A DNA stretch of 64,000 nucleotides. It comes from Knoxdaviesia capensis (Eukaryota > Ascomycota > Sordariomycetes > Microascales > Gondwanamycetaceae). Each line of letters starts with the position of its first letter. Position 1 is the first letter of the stretch. Below are positions 1-10,566 of this stretch, one piece after another. Where the stretch lies: positions 2,728,574 through 2,792,573 of the forward strand of contig LNGK01000005.1 in NCBI GenBank assembly GCA_001510575.1. Reading direction: 5' to 3'. The notes below the pieces were generated by a model that ran no database searches, was not told where the DNA came from, and worked only from the letters and a program-made list of their open reading frames with translations. The position numbers and the translations under genes are program-made.

Positions 1-1400
1 AACATCGCATGAGAAAGTACGCTATGTACACACAGGATGGTCCCAGGTATCTTTGCGTCGAAGCGTGTTCTCGTCAGACAAAAGGACACTGTGTACCACC
101 CCCAGAAAAGGGTAACAGTAAAAAAGAAAAGAAAAGAAAAGAAAAGAAAAGAAAAGAAAAGAAACCGTGCTTGTATCTTCCCGAGTTCCTGTCTCCGCAC
201 TCCAATCCCTCCCTTCCTCCTCATGCTCTTTGAGTTCTCTGTTTTGTAGCTCTCCTTCGGAGACTCCAGCCCACCTTTCTCTTAAAAGACAAGCAGATAT
301 CTTGATGAGTTGTCCACCGTTAGCCCCGGCATGATGCAGGCTTGGCACCCGCAGGTGAAAGGCGAGCCAGCCACGCAAAGTCCGGGCTGCATTTTCTTGG
401 AGAGGGGACGGTTTTCTATGACATGTTTTTATTGGCATTTCCCGCAGTGGGGGACCGTACATACATACCGACACAAGAAAGGTACATGCGCACAAGAACA
501 CCATGTTGTTGATACAAGAACTCGTGGAGGAGGCAAAGAAGGGCTTGGGCGAGTGGTACTTAGTCCAACGGGCATTCCAGTGAGCCGGCCTCCAATGCAA
601 CCTGAGGAGAAAGAGGTGTGCGCAAGGAAGAAGGGTGTTGACGTTGGGCTGGAAACACGCCAGCCTCACAGTCACCCCGAGAGTAAAGCCTAAGCCATGA
701 ATAAACTACTGTCAACCTTTTTGATACGGCGTCCGGAGGAATAGATCACAAAGGACATCTCATCTATCTCACGCCTCGACTCGCCTCATCTCCTCCCCTC
801 TCTCCCTCATGGCTGGCCGCCTTTGTCAGTCACCCGCTGAGGGAAGAGCCGCTCTTCGGGAACCTTTTGTACGTTTCCTTTTCTTTAAAATGTTGGGACG
901 ATGAGGCGTGCGTGATTATTCCTCCGGGTTTCTCGCCTCGCAAAGTTCGTTGTTGAGGCAAAATACAGGAATATACGTATATACATATACATATCTCCAC
1001 TACCACACGTCGCCACCTACACCATGCACGTCGAGGCTAGGCTGGAGTAAGTCTCAATGATATAGCAGAACTGGTTGTTTACTATGTATGAGGGCGAAAG
1101 CGGGTTGGGCGTATGTAGTTCTTGCTAATGTTCAGGCATAGTCTCCTATGCCCCCCTTTTTCTATTCTCAGAGATCTCCAGCAAGAGCCTCAAAATCCAT
1201 AACCACTATCACAGATTGCATTTTCATCTTTGGTTTTCAGGAATTCGGGAGTGGCCGCCAAAGCGCCTCCTTTTCTCCATCCATTGGTTCTGCTCTCCTC
1301 ATCCTCCGCATGTCTCCGCGAACTAAACGATGTGCCATGAACTCTGTGTGTATCTCTCCAGCATATCTACATATCTCTCTCTTACATGCGGAACACCCCC
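1..1400. other. intergenic, 3' flank of the farnesyltransferase gene
   Basis: I see no gene here. The open frames present are low-complexity, lack recognisable domains and have no plausible splice partners. The stretch holds an AAAAG microsatellite near its start and AT-rich runs around 960-990. The last few hundred bases probably carry the 3' untranslated region of the minus-strand farnesyltransferase gene that stops at 1401. Confidence 0.6.
121..164. repeat. AAAAG pentanucleotide microsatellite
   Basis: About eight consecutive AAAAG units are read directly from the sequence. No function is implied; it is a likely length-variable locus between strains. Confidence 0.95.
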
Positions 1401-3852
1401 TCAAAAGTCCGGGTTCTCTACAAAGTACGCCTGGATCTCGTCAGCCCGGGCCGGCGGGACAAGATACACCGGGTGCGTGGTTTCCACCAGGTCCTCGTCG
1501 CCAAACAACGGCACAGTGAACTCGAAAGGGCGTGCCGTCCACCGTGTCAGATTCGCCGCCGAGTCGTCGTGGACAGGTGTCCAGTAGTTCTGGGCCGAGC
1601 TCAGGCCACACAATACATAGCACGAGTGATATGCATCAGGACTCCTAATTCGTTGGGCGAAGAAAGCGAGGTGGGTTTTTGGTTAGAAATTTCTTCTGAT
1701 AGTTGTCCTTTTGGAGTCAATTTGTTTTCCCCTCGGCACTGCGGCTTTGCAGATATTGCCACTCTGGAGGTGAGAGAGAGGGTGGAAATTTTCCATGAAG
1801 GATAAAAACTTTTTAAAGGCGTGAACGAAAGTTCTTGCTGGTATAGAAGCGGTTTTTTTTTTCTCGGTGCCCACAAGCACCACATCGCATCATGCATGCA
1901 TGGTGCAACTTAATGTGGACCACAGCAGGGCCCGCAAACGAGAATTATAGAGCAAAACTCCAGTAAAAATAGACACCGACACTAGTCGAGAGTGATAATG
2001 AAAAGAAAAACCAAGAAAACAAGAAGAGGGAGAGAGAGGGAGAGAGAGCCGCAAAAAGTGCCGTCTCGGATTTAACCACTTACTTTCCGGGCTTGTCACG
2101 CAGGCCACCCCATCGCCCCAGATCCTGGCAGCAGCACAGGATGTACCGGACCAGAGCCTCTCGGTTGAGCAGGCCCTGGATGTGCGGATGGGGTCCGTCG
2201 CCCTTGGCCGAGCCGTTCAGACACGCCTCGATGAGCGGCCAGCAGCTGCCGACCCAGTGGCTGTAGCAGCCGTCGACAAGCTTGTTTGTGCGGCCTGAGA
2301 AGCCGCCCTCGGGGGCGTTCTGGCGTGCGGCGAACCAGGAGATCAAGCGGGGGAGGTTGATGTACCTATGATTGATGGACAAATGGTCAGTTACACAGGA
2401 TACTCAACTCGGTTGGGAACGAGACACTGGAGAGTAAAGAAGGAAAACGGGATACACAAGGAGAGACGGTCATCGCTTGATCCAGCGCCCGTGCCAGCAC
2501 ATCGACACACCACACACACGCATACGCACACAGACACAACCCCATTCTCGTCGCCACTCAGCAGGGTTGGGGGGCAGGTTGCACAACGTACTTCAAATTG
2601 GTGGTCTGCGGGGGTCCCAGGATTGACAGGCATCCAAGGGCGCAGAAGGCATAGGCACCGTGAGCCTCGTTATCGGGGTGGCCGGCGATTCCGCCCTCAA
2701 AGGTTTGGCCTAGGACACGAGGGAGGAGGGTCGCACAGACAAGTCAGTCATTTACCCCCTTCATCCATGCCCGTGATGTTCCCAGAGATTCCGTGGTCTA
2801 GTGAAATGAGCTCAGATCTAGTCGTTGAAGAAGAAACATACATCTTTGGACCCACTCGGCAAGGCCTTCGTAGAGGGTTCTGAACGGCAGCTTCTCGGAT
2901 TCAGGAGTGCCGGGCTTCTCATACAACTCGAGCGGCAAGCCCAGAAGAGAGATGATGACGGAGGCACAGTACGCTCCTCTAGCAGGACGGGAACGTTTCT
3001 CGTTAGTCAAACTGCTCTGGGGTGGAAAAAGGAAGGATTACCAGGCCAACAGAGGGCCGCTCACCTCACGTCGACTTCTCCGCCAATGGCCATGCGGAAG
3101 CCTCCGCTCCGGTCCTTGAGAGAGGACAGCCATTGCCACATGGCCTTCCGATCGATAACGGCGTAAGCCTCCGGGCCGCCAACAACCGCCAACGCCAGCA
3201 CCGCCGCATACGTCGCAGCCAAGTGGGACATCTGGCCGGTGCCGCTACCAAAGCCGCCAGTAGTGTTCTGCATGACTGCGGCCGTAGCCACCAGGGCCGG
3301 ACGGAACTCGTCCAGGTCCTGGCCCAGCAGCGCCAGGGCGTTGAGACTCCAGTACAGGAACCACGGCCGCGTAACATCGGCAGCCAGGAACGCCGACGGC
3401 AGCCGGCCCAGGCAGCGGCGCAGGAACTGCACGTGGCGGTCGCGCTCCAGCCGCGGCAGGCCGAAGGCGTTGTAGCGCACGCCGCGGGTTTCGCACGCCA
3501 GTAGCGGGATGCACTGGCGCATCACATCATCCTGCGCCTTCGACGTCTCGGTCACCAGCTCGTCCCGGATGATCGGGAAGTTGGTGTACAGGTCCGGGAT
3601 GGCCGGGAGCGGGCCGGCCGGGGTGGCCGGCGGAGGAAGCAGCTCGACGGCCGTGTCGCCGGCGGCGGAGGTGGAGGCCGTGGCGGACATTCTGGTCGGC
3701 GTGGTGACGGCCGAGTCTCGCGATGGGGCGGATGATCGGGCTGAGGCCGATGAGGATGCCGTTGAAGATGCTGAGCCTGGAGTAGAAGAGAGTCGAGGCA
3801 GACGAGCGCGGTGTCGGTGTCTTGTGTTTACAAGAATGGGACGACGCTTCAT
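1401..3852 (-). CDS. ram1: protein farnesyltransferase beta subunit (CAAX farnesyltransferase)
   Basis: Catalytic beta subunit that, with the alpha subunit, attaches farnesyl to the Cys of CaaX proteins such as Ras and mating pheromone. Five exons on the minus strand: 3852-3065, 2978-2842, 2709-2592, 2365-2084 and 1644-1401. All are GT-AG and the phases close exactly, giving 522 residues. The prenyltransferase repeats are clear: Gly-Gly-Phe near residues 255-258, FEGGIAGHPDNEAHGAYAF, and EGGFSGRTNKLVDGCYSHW. The three zinc ligands of the family are visible as Asp379 and Cys381 (in VDGCY) and His448 (in DAYHSCY). The first 54 residues are Arg/Ser/Ala-rich and not conserved in kind, so Met55 (codon at 3690) is an alternative start. 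The introns are 86, 132, 226 and 439 bp, lengthening towards the 3' end. The distance between Gly-Lys and the YHSCY block matches the family, so no exon is missing from the longest intron. Confidence 0.95.
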
Positions 3853-4267
3853 GGCCCAGGAGGAAAATGGGAGCGGCGGTTAGAGCTGTTTATACCAGCA
3901 AGTCAAGTCCCACGCTGGAAGGAAAAACAAAAACACTGACGCACAATGTATCCTCTGCTAATATTGTCAGTATGTCCTTCACATTCAGAACATTGTTCTC
4001 TGGCGCGTGGTCGAAGGATCTTGATATTGTTGTTCTCTTAGCCGGTTGAGGAGTGCACTCTGCTGAAGTGAAGCATTGTTCTGGACTTGAGCTTCACCGT
4101 ACCACTAATGGAATGTACATAAACGCATCCATGCAGGTCGGAATGTACATGTATCCTATGTATCGGCCAGAAGTTTTTGCACCCCACTTTCCGTGTCGTA
4201 GAATCATGAAGCATCTTTTTTTGCGCTATCTGTGAGGCGGAAATTCTAGGGTCACATAACTCATCAA

Positions 4268-4354
4268 ACCCTAACCGACTTAGGGTATAGCGCGAGTTAC
4301 TTAGGGTATAGTCCTATTGACTTAGGGTTTAATTTGTTTCTCAACCAGTTAGGG
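4268..4354. repeat. phased TTAGGG motif array, 21-bp period
   Basis: TTAGGG begins at 4280, 4301 and 4322, exactly 21 bp apart, within an imperfect 21-bp unit whose core is ACTTAGGGTATAG. A CCCTAA in the opposite orientation lies at 4268 and a further TTAGGG begins at 4349. The array lies about 0.4 kb upstream of the farnesyltransferase start and about 2 kb upstream of the F-box start. TTAGGG is the fungal telomere word and also the recognition core of Tbf1-type Myb regulators. A regulatory role is inference. Confidence 0.6.
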
Positions 4355-4951
4355 AAGGCAAGAGTTTAGGTATTTTGAGTATGCAGTTGAACATAATATA
4401 AGGCTGTGGAAGACATTAGGAGGCATGGGCTCGGTAGAAGGCATGAATATTTGATGGGATAGCTAGACTTGGTCTGGAAATGACGGGCTTCCCACAGGAA
4501 GCCATCATCAGTAACTCCCCAAGAGATACTACACAGCGACCTGGCCGGAGAAATCGGGTTCATGATGGCTGCCTCTAATTTTCAGATTCATATGTCCAAG
4601 AACAAAAGATCAGGGAGGCCCGAATGCATACTATGAGCACCCCAATCAGAAACAATTGGAAATTTGATTCGGGGGACAATATGAAGGCTATCCGGCTTGG
4701 ATAGGATCACACAGTGTAACATCCTCAATTTGGGAAATGTCGGCGCATGTTCCAGAACAATGTTGAGCTTTGAAAAAGACTGTCAATTCGCAAAGAAGTG
4801 ATGTTTGTGTGCCTCTGGAATTTCTAAAGCGTCATGATCTTACTGTTTGCCGATTTAAGTTGTTCCGTTCCATCCACTCCAAACTCGAAATCAATTCCCT
4901 TCGGCTCATGCCTGCGATAGTTGTTTAACGCGACAGGAAAAAGAAAACGCC

Positions 4952-4967
4952 AACCCTAACCCTAACC
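4952..4967. repeat. interstitial telomere-like tract
   Basis: Two and a half CCCTAA units in perfect tandem are read directly. The tract is short enough to be a repair scar or chance, and it is flanked by unique sequence. Confidence 0.7.
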
Positions 4968-6405
4968 AAGCAAAACAAACACACGACAACCCGAACTCTC
5001 GCACGGAGACCGGGGTCCTCACCGCCAGTTTGACTCCTATCAAGTTGAAGCGCCACAAACAAGCAAACCACGGGTTTCAAACCAATGCAGGAAGCCAACC
5101 ACGCAGTTTTGCGGCTAATTTGGGATTGGAGGACGATAGATACGTGTTTTCCTATGTGAAACCGCGTTGATCCAGTCCAGGGCGGCAGAAACGCCATCAT
5201 TATCTATATCTGGGAGGGTGTGTGTGCACAACAGCAAACACCCGGCCGGGGGGAGAAGAGGGTTTCGTCCAGCATCTGCCGAGACAAAAAGAATCGCGTG
5301 TGTGTATGTGTGTGATAGTGACTGATGATCTGTCCAACCACCGCTGTTTTTGGCCGAAGCTTTTGATATCGGCGGGGTGGAGGAACCTGCAACCCCAGGC
5401 GGACTGCGGGGAGGCCTCGCTGGATCGCTTGATGAATGTACTTCCATATTGTACGTGATGGAGTTGCATCGGAGCTAGACTCATCTTGAGAGAGACAGGT
5501 CTTAGGTTCACACGCTTCATATTCCATAGATTTCTAGAAATGACCCCTTGCCCTCCCGGATGAGCTTGCTTGGGTCACGGAACACGGCACAGAGCAGAGC
5601 CAACACGTACAGTACAGTACAGTACTCTATGCCTTCAAGTAGTCTCTCTCTATCTGGGTGATTCTCCGTCTCGCTCAACCGGCCCAGTGACCTCTCTCTC
5701 CCTTGCATTGAGTGTGCGGTGCGGCTGACGCTGGGCGGCGTCCAACGAAAGTCCCGTGCTGATGCGGTCTGTATTGTTCCGCCAATGCCGCCGTATCTTC
5801 TGTGCTTTTTTTTTTTTGCTAAGTACGGTAGTGTGGACATAAGGACGTGGCAGAGAGATACGGCTGGCCGCTTCTATTCGCCTGTTGCTCTCCCGGGGTC
5901 ACACCGAGAAGCTGTCAGCAATTGGCTGCGGTAAGACCTCAGGCTTGGAAGTGGACTGGGCAGAAAGTAGCTTAGCCAACCAGCCGGTGCCATCGTTGCC
6001 GGCCGTTAGGCAACACGGCCTGCCGGGTAAGCAGGAGATAGCTGCTCCGAACTTCCGCCCGTCTGCAAAATGGTGATACCGAGTAGCGAAGCATGAATCT
6101 GTATTGACAATAGTTCTACTCGTTACACGCACCCCCGCTCGATATCATATCCGTGTTTCCTTCAAAAGGCAACCGACTAAAGTGTGCGTTGAAATAACAG
6201 GGCCAAGGACCCCCCAGTCTCGACCCCTTTTTTGATCGGAACATCTTCCGGTGCCGTTGGCTGTTGAGGCTGTGTGGGCAATTTCTCGGCTTCGAATAAA
6301 ATAACTATCAACTCAGTACTCACAAGATTCATTTTTCCCTGAACAGAAAACAGGAAGAAGATACTACTATGGCTCGACTGAATCCAATCTTCTTAGTGTA
6401 GAAAG

Positions 6406-9400
6406 ATGCATGCTGTGTGCATTTCCTGTCGGGCCTGTACGGCTGGCGAACATGAGTTTGAGTCGCCTGAGTGGAAGGTCATGACCAAGGCTTTTCAAGG
6501 TGCGTGAAGCTTCTCTCTTCTTCCCAGGACGTTCGGGGACTTTCTTTTTTGCCTGTCTCAGATTTCAGACGCGCGGGTTTATGAAACTCACACTAACCAC
6601 CCTCCACAACAGTGATCCAAACCCCCGAAGATGGCATCCGTGCAGCTCCGCGTTGGGCCGACTGGGGCTCGGGCCCGGCCCGCGAAATCGCCGATCTGCC
6701 ACCGGACATTCCAGTGGGTCCCGTGAACACCAGTTCCGAGGTGGGATACTCCACCCACACGGTACACATCCATTACCACTGCTGGAACATTCTGCTGCAG
6801 CGTTCCGGGCTCGATCCCAAGTCGCTGATAGCTGCTTTGCCGATCATGTATGTCTCCATGTTGACGTCCCCCGATATGACCCACCCGAGACAGTTTGCTG
6901 CGAGCGACATATGGAGGAACTTCCGTTTTAGCGGCATAGTCGACTTGGAAGCACTGTTTCCGGACCACTACACGGTCATGTATAGCGAAATGCCCTTGCG
7001 CACCTGTGAAATTCTCCCGCTGCAGGGTGGTGGTGTGTGGAAGGACCCCTTCTTCGCCGCCATGCCCGAGGAACTTCTTGTGGCCATTCTGGAGCAACTG
7101 TTGCTGAGAGACCTGTGCAGTCTCCGCCTTGCATCGCGCGTGGTGGCTACCCATGATATCCTGCAGCTTCCCCAGAACTTTTGGCGCTCCCGCTTCTCCC
7201 CGGGCATGGAACTCGGTAGTCTTCCCTACGGGCCGAGCCCCGAATGGCCGGGGGCGCCCGGCTCATGTGACTGGCGCAACGTGTTCCTCAAGGCGTACGA
7301 AAGAGACGCCGAGGAAGCCACAGCCATGCTCCCAAAGGCCTGGCGCCACACCTACGCCATATGGCGCTTCTCCCTGCCAATGGTGCGGATTCTGAAGTCC
7401 ATGGTAAGCCTCGGACACATAGGCATGCCATCAAGGAATCTGGGCCGGCACCCGCCAGCGTTCACGACGGTGTTCCCTGGCCACTCCAAGTCCCCCCTAG
7501 TCTCCGCATCGTGGCTATCTTCGAAAGACATCTTCACGCGCGCCGGAGTCCCTAACCTCTTCACCGCCCCCCCGATATTTTCCATGCCCTCGTCCGACGA
7601 CACCCCCGACTTTGTAAGCAAGCGGTCGGTGCTGTGGGACGATGAAGCCAACACGGGACCGGTGGTTTTGAAAATCCAGACCCTCAATGATCTGATCTGG
7701 GGGCTTCTCGTGCAAGATGTGCGCTTGGAGCCGATGGACGCCTATGATCCGTCTCGTGACATGCTTTGGCTGGAGCCGAGCTCTGCCGTTATCATTATCG
7801 ACATGGTAGTATATATGGGCTATGTCCGCCTGTTGGTCTTCTTCATCTGGGATGGGTCTACCGTGAGGAAGGCCGAGTATGGACGGAAGACGGAGGAGTT
7901 GGGAGCCAACGGGTCGTGCCAACGACATCGGCTGAAGCCCCCTCCTGGGTCGATCATATCCGGACTCAACATTGTGCGCAGTGTAAGTCAACCCAGAATG
8001 TCACACCGGAAAGAGAAGAAGTCTCACTTGCTGTTTTCCACTTGATACTTCCAAGAAGACACTGACCAACACATCCGCACCCAATAGGCTTATACAATTA
8101 GATCACTCGGCATAAACCACCGCCCCTCACCGCGGGCCCCTAAAGCGGAGGACGCTAAAACTGTCTATTCCCACATCACGAAGTTCTATTCAAAACCACC
8201 TCTCCCAGAGTATCTCAGACTCTGCACCTTCTCTCCCGAGATAGACGATGCTGGAATACAGATAGGATATTCGCTGGTCAACTTCGGCGGGCCAGGCGGT
8301 GCATGGCTGAAGCAGCTGAATCGGATCAGTTTCTTCCTGGTGCCGCGTGGTTTTGTTGCCTTGATGGTGCAATACGATGACCTCGAGTCCGTGAACATGT
8401 TCCACAGTCCAACCAACGACAGCCCAGTACAATGGGCTTACCACGTGCAGTCGTTTGATATTTCCGGGCGGATGGGCGAGCGCCTGATTGGAATCCAGAC
8501 TTACACTGACCGGTGGTGGATGAAGGGGATCCGACTGTTTACCAATTTTGGCAGAAGCCGCATGATCATGTGCGAGATGGATCGTGATGCGCTCGAGAAG
8601 ATAGAAACGGATATGCTTGAAACGACGCGGCCGGACTGGGCACCTGCAGGCGAAGTCATAACGGCATTTTTTGACGCTGATCTCTCCGTGGTAAGTAGTC
8701 TTAGGCCGTTGAGAGCGTGCCCAAGATCCCATCCGTGGGGCCTGGACTTGCCTACACCACCACGCCAAATCCGTGTGCTTGGATATTTCACTAACGCGCC
8801 AGTTCTGCGTGCCCTCCTTCTTTGAGCAGAGAAACGAGAAGACCAAATTCCGGAAGCTGGGACATATCGCCATTCAAGAGGAAAACCCTCCTCCTCCCAC
8901 AGCGGAGTTATACGCATGGGATTGCAAGATCGTGAAGTTCCCGCGCAGTGAACTGCGGGCCGTGGAAGTGCTCGGTAACAACCAGTGCTTTTCCACTCAA
9001 ATCGCCGTGCTGGATTCTGTGGAATCTGTGGAATTCCAATTGAGCCCACAGACAAACACATTCATCAGCATAACCATTACTTACACCGACGGGACTCGCC
9101 ATTTTCTGGGCGAGCTGTTTTCAGACTTCGACTCAGAGGTGGCCACAGTCGAACTTGAAGAGGGCGAGTCCATTACCGAGTTTGCGGTGTTGCCAGCGGT
9201 GAACAGATACGAGAAACTACTGGACCAGGAGGATGGGAGTATGATTCCGAGACACACTTTCCCCGGCCCCCTCAAGGCTATCAGGCTGGTGTTGTCATCC
9301 GGGCGTGACTATATCGTGAACACAGATGACTGGGAGGAAGTCGAGCTTCAAGGCTGGAGGTCCTACGGAGGCACTCCCACATCGGACCTGGTAAGTGAGA

Positions 9401-10566
9401 CAGCTGGGGCTTCCTCCATCCCCCTCCCTTCCTCTCAGCAAGAATACACCCACTGACCAAGACACTCCCACATCTAGAGAGCGATTGCAGTTACGCCACT
9501 GAACCTCGACACCCTCTTTGTTGTGGGACTGACCACTCCACGGCCAGAGTCGCCCAGAACAATCGAGATGTACTGGAACGGCCAATACCCAATCGCGGCC
9601 GGCCATGTCTGCCAGAAGTTGTTCTGGAACGAGAGAGATCCGGAGACCGACGAGGTGATCAGCCCGGTTTCGATCAAGGCGTTCGTCTCCGAACTCGAGA
9701 TACCCGACTCCAAGTCGACTCTGTCCGTGATCTCAGGCATTGCGTTGGTGTACAGTGACGAATCCGAGGAGCTTCTCGGATCAGACAGCCCTATCGTTCT
9801 CGAGGAGGCGCTCCAAGACGGCGAAGAGCCGTTGTGCATGTTTTGGGTGTCTGTGCTCCCTGTTCTAGCCACAACTACAACGGCAGCATTGCCTTCGAGA
9901 TCGGCACACACCTGGTCTTCCTCTTCTTTCGAGGAACCAAAAGTTGACCGAAACCCTAAGCGATTCGTGATAGATTTCGGAGTAAGTGGAACTTTCCTAG
10001 CACCAAGTGTTTGGGTGAAGTGATTGCACAAATAACTTGTTTTCCTTAGAGTCTGATCACTAACGTGCCGTCGTAACCAGCTGGAAACAAACATGCACCG
10101 GGAAATTTCCTTTAAGCCGCCAACCACGGCCGTCCCACAACCCAAGCTCCAGAACGAACCTATAACCAACGGATTACTCCTCTCAAGAGGATACGAGCCA
10201 GCGTACAAAAGAGCAGGCCGACCAGAAGCAAGCGGAGCCGAACATCCCACGGGCCGGCCGGCGCTCTTTTGTGACATGCCGGACGAGCCCGCCGGCGACT
10301 TTCTGGGGTTCTGGGGCTCTATGTCCGGGGCTACGGCATTCTTACAGGCCGAGTGGCTTGGAGCCATATTTTCCCACACCTGCAGCGACAGCATGCCAGA
10401 CTGCAAAAACTGCCTCGTGACATACTCTGTCGCGACAGACACTTTTCTGGACCCTGACACCGTTTGGGATCCAGACACCCCGACAAACGACCAGCTAGAT
10501 GAAGGATTCAAGTGGCTTGGCACTAAGGATGATCGGAGCTGTTACTCCATGTATTCCCGCCGATAA
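6406..10566 (+). CDS. large F-box protein
   Basis: Predicted substrate-recruiting F-box protein, which would bind Skp1 in SCF ubiquitin ligases; the target is unknown. Six exons: 6406-6499, 6613-7982, 8088-8690, 8803-9390, 9478-9981 and 10081-10566. All are GT-AG with closing phases, giving 1214 residues. The start is the first ATG after in-frame stops and gives a short N-terminus with Cys-x2-Cys-x2-Cys (CISCRAC) before the TPEDG segment. The F-box lies near residues 180-220: MPEELLVAILEQLLLRDLC followed by a Leu/Arg-rich helix and FWRSRF. The remaining thousand residues resemble the long, poorly characterised C-terminal regions of Aspergillus and Penicillium F-box proteins, and I see no WD40, LRR or kelch repeats. 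Five introns of about 87-113 bp separate the exons. An unusual feature is the Ser/Thr-rich stretch (TTTTAALPSRSAHTW) just before the fifth intron, which could hide a mis-assigned splice site. Confidence 0.85.

Larger units (their letters stand above)
3853..6405. other. divergent intergenic region between farnesyltransferase and F-box genes
   Basis: Promoter region shared by two divergent genes, about 2.5 kb. No gene seen. It contains a phased TTAGGG array at 4268-4354, a short telomere-like tract at 4952-4967 and two TGTACAT words near 4110-4150. Translation in all frames gives only short, domain-free peptides. Confidence 0.6.

Noticed and set aside
22..675. 217-codon open frame on the minus strand
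   Set aside because: It runs through the AAAAG microsatellite, has no domain and no coding-like composition.
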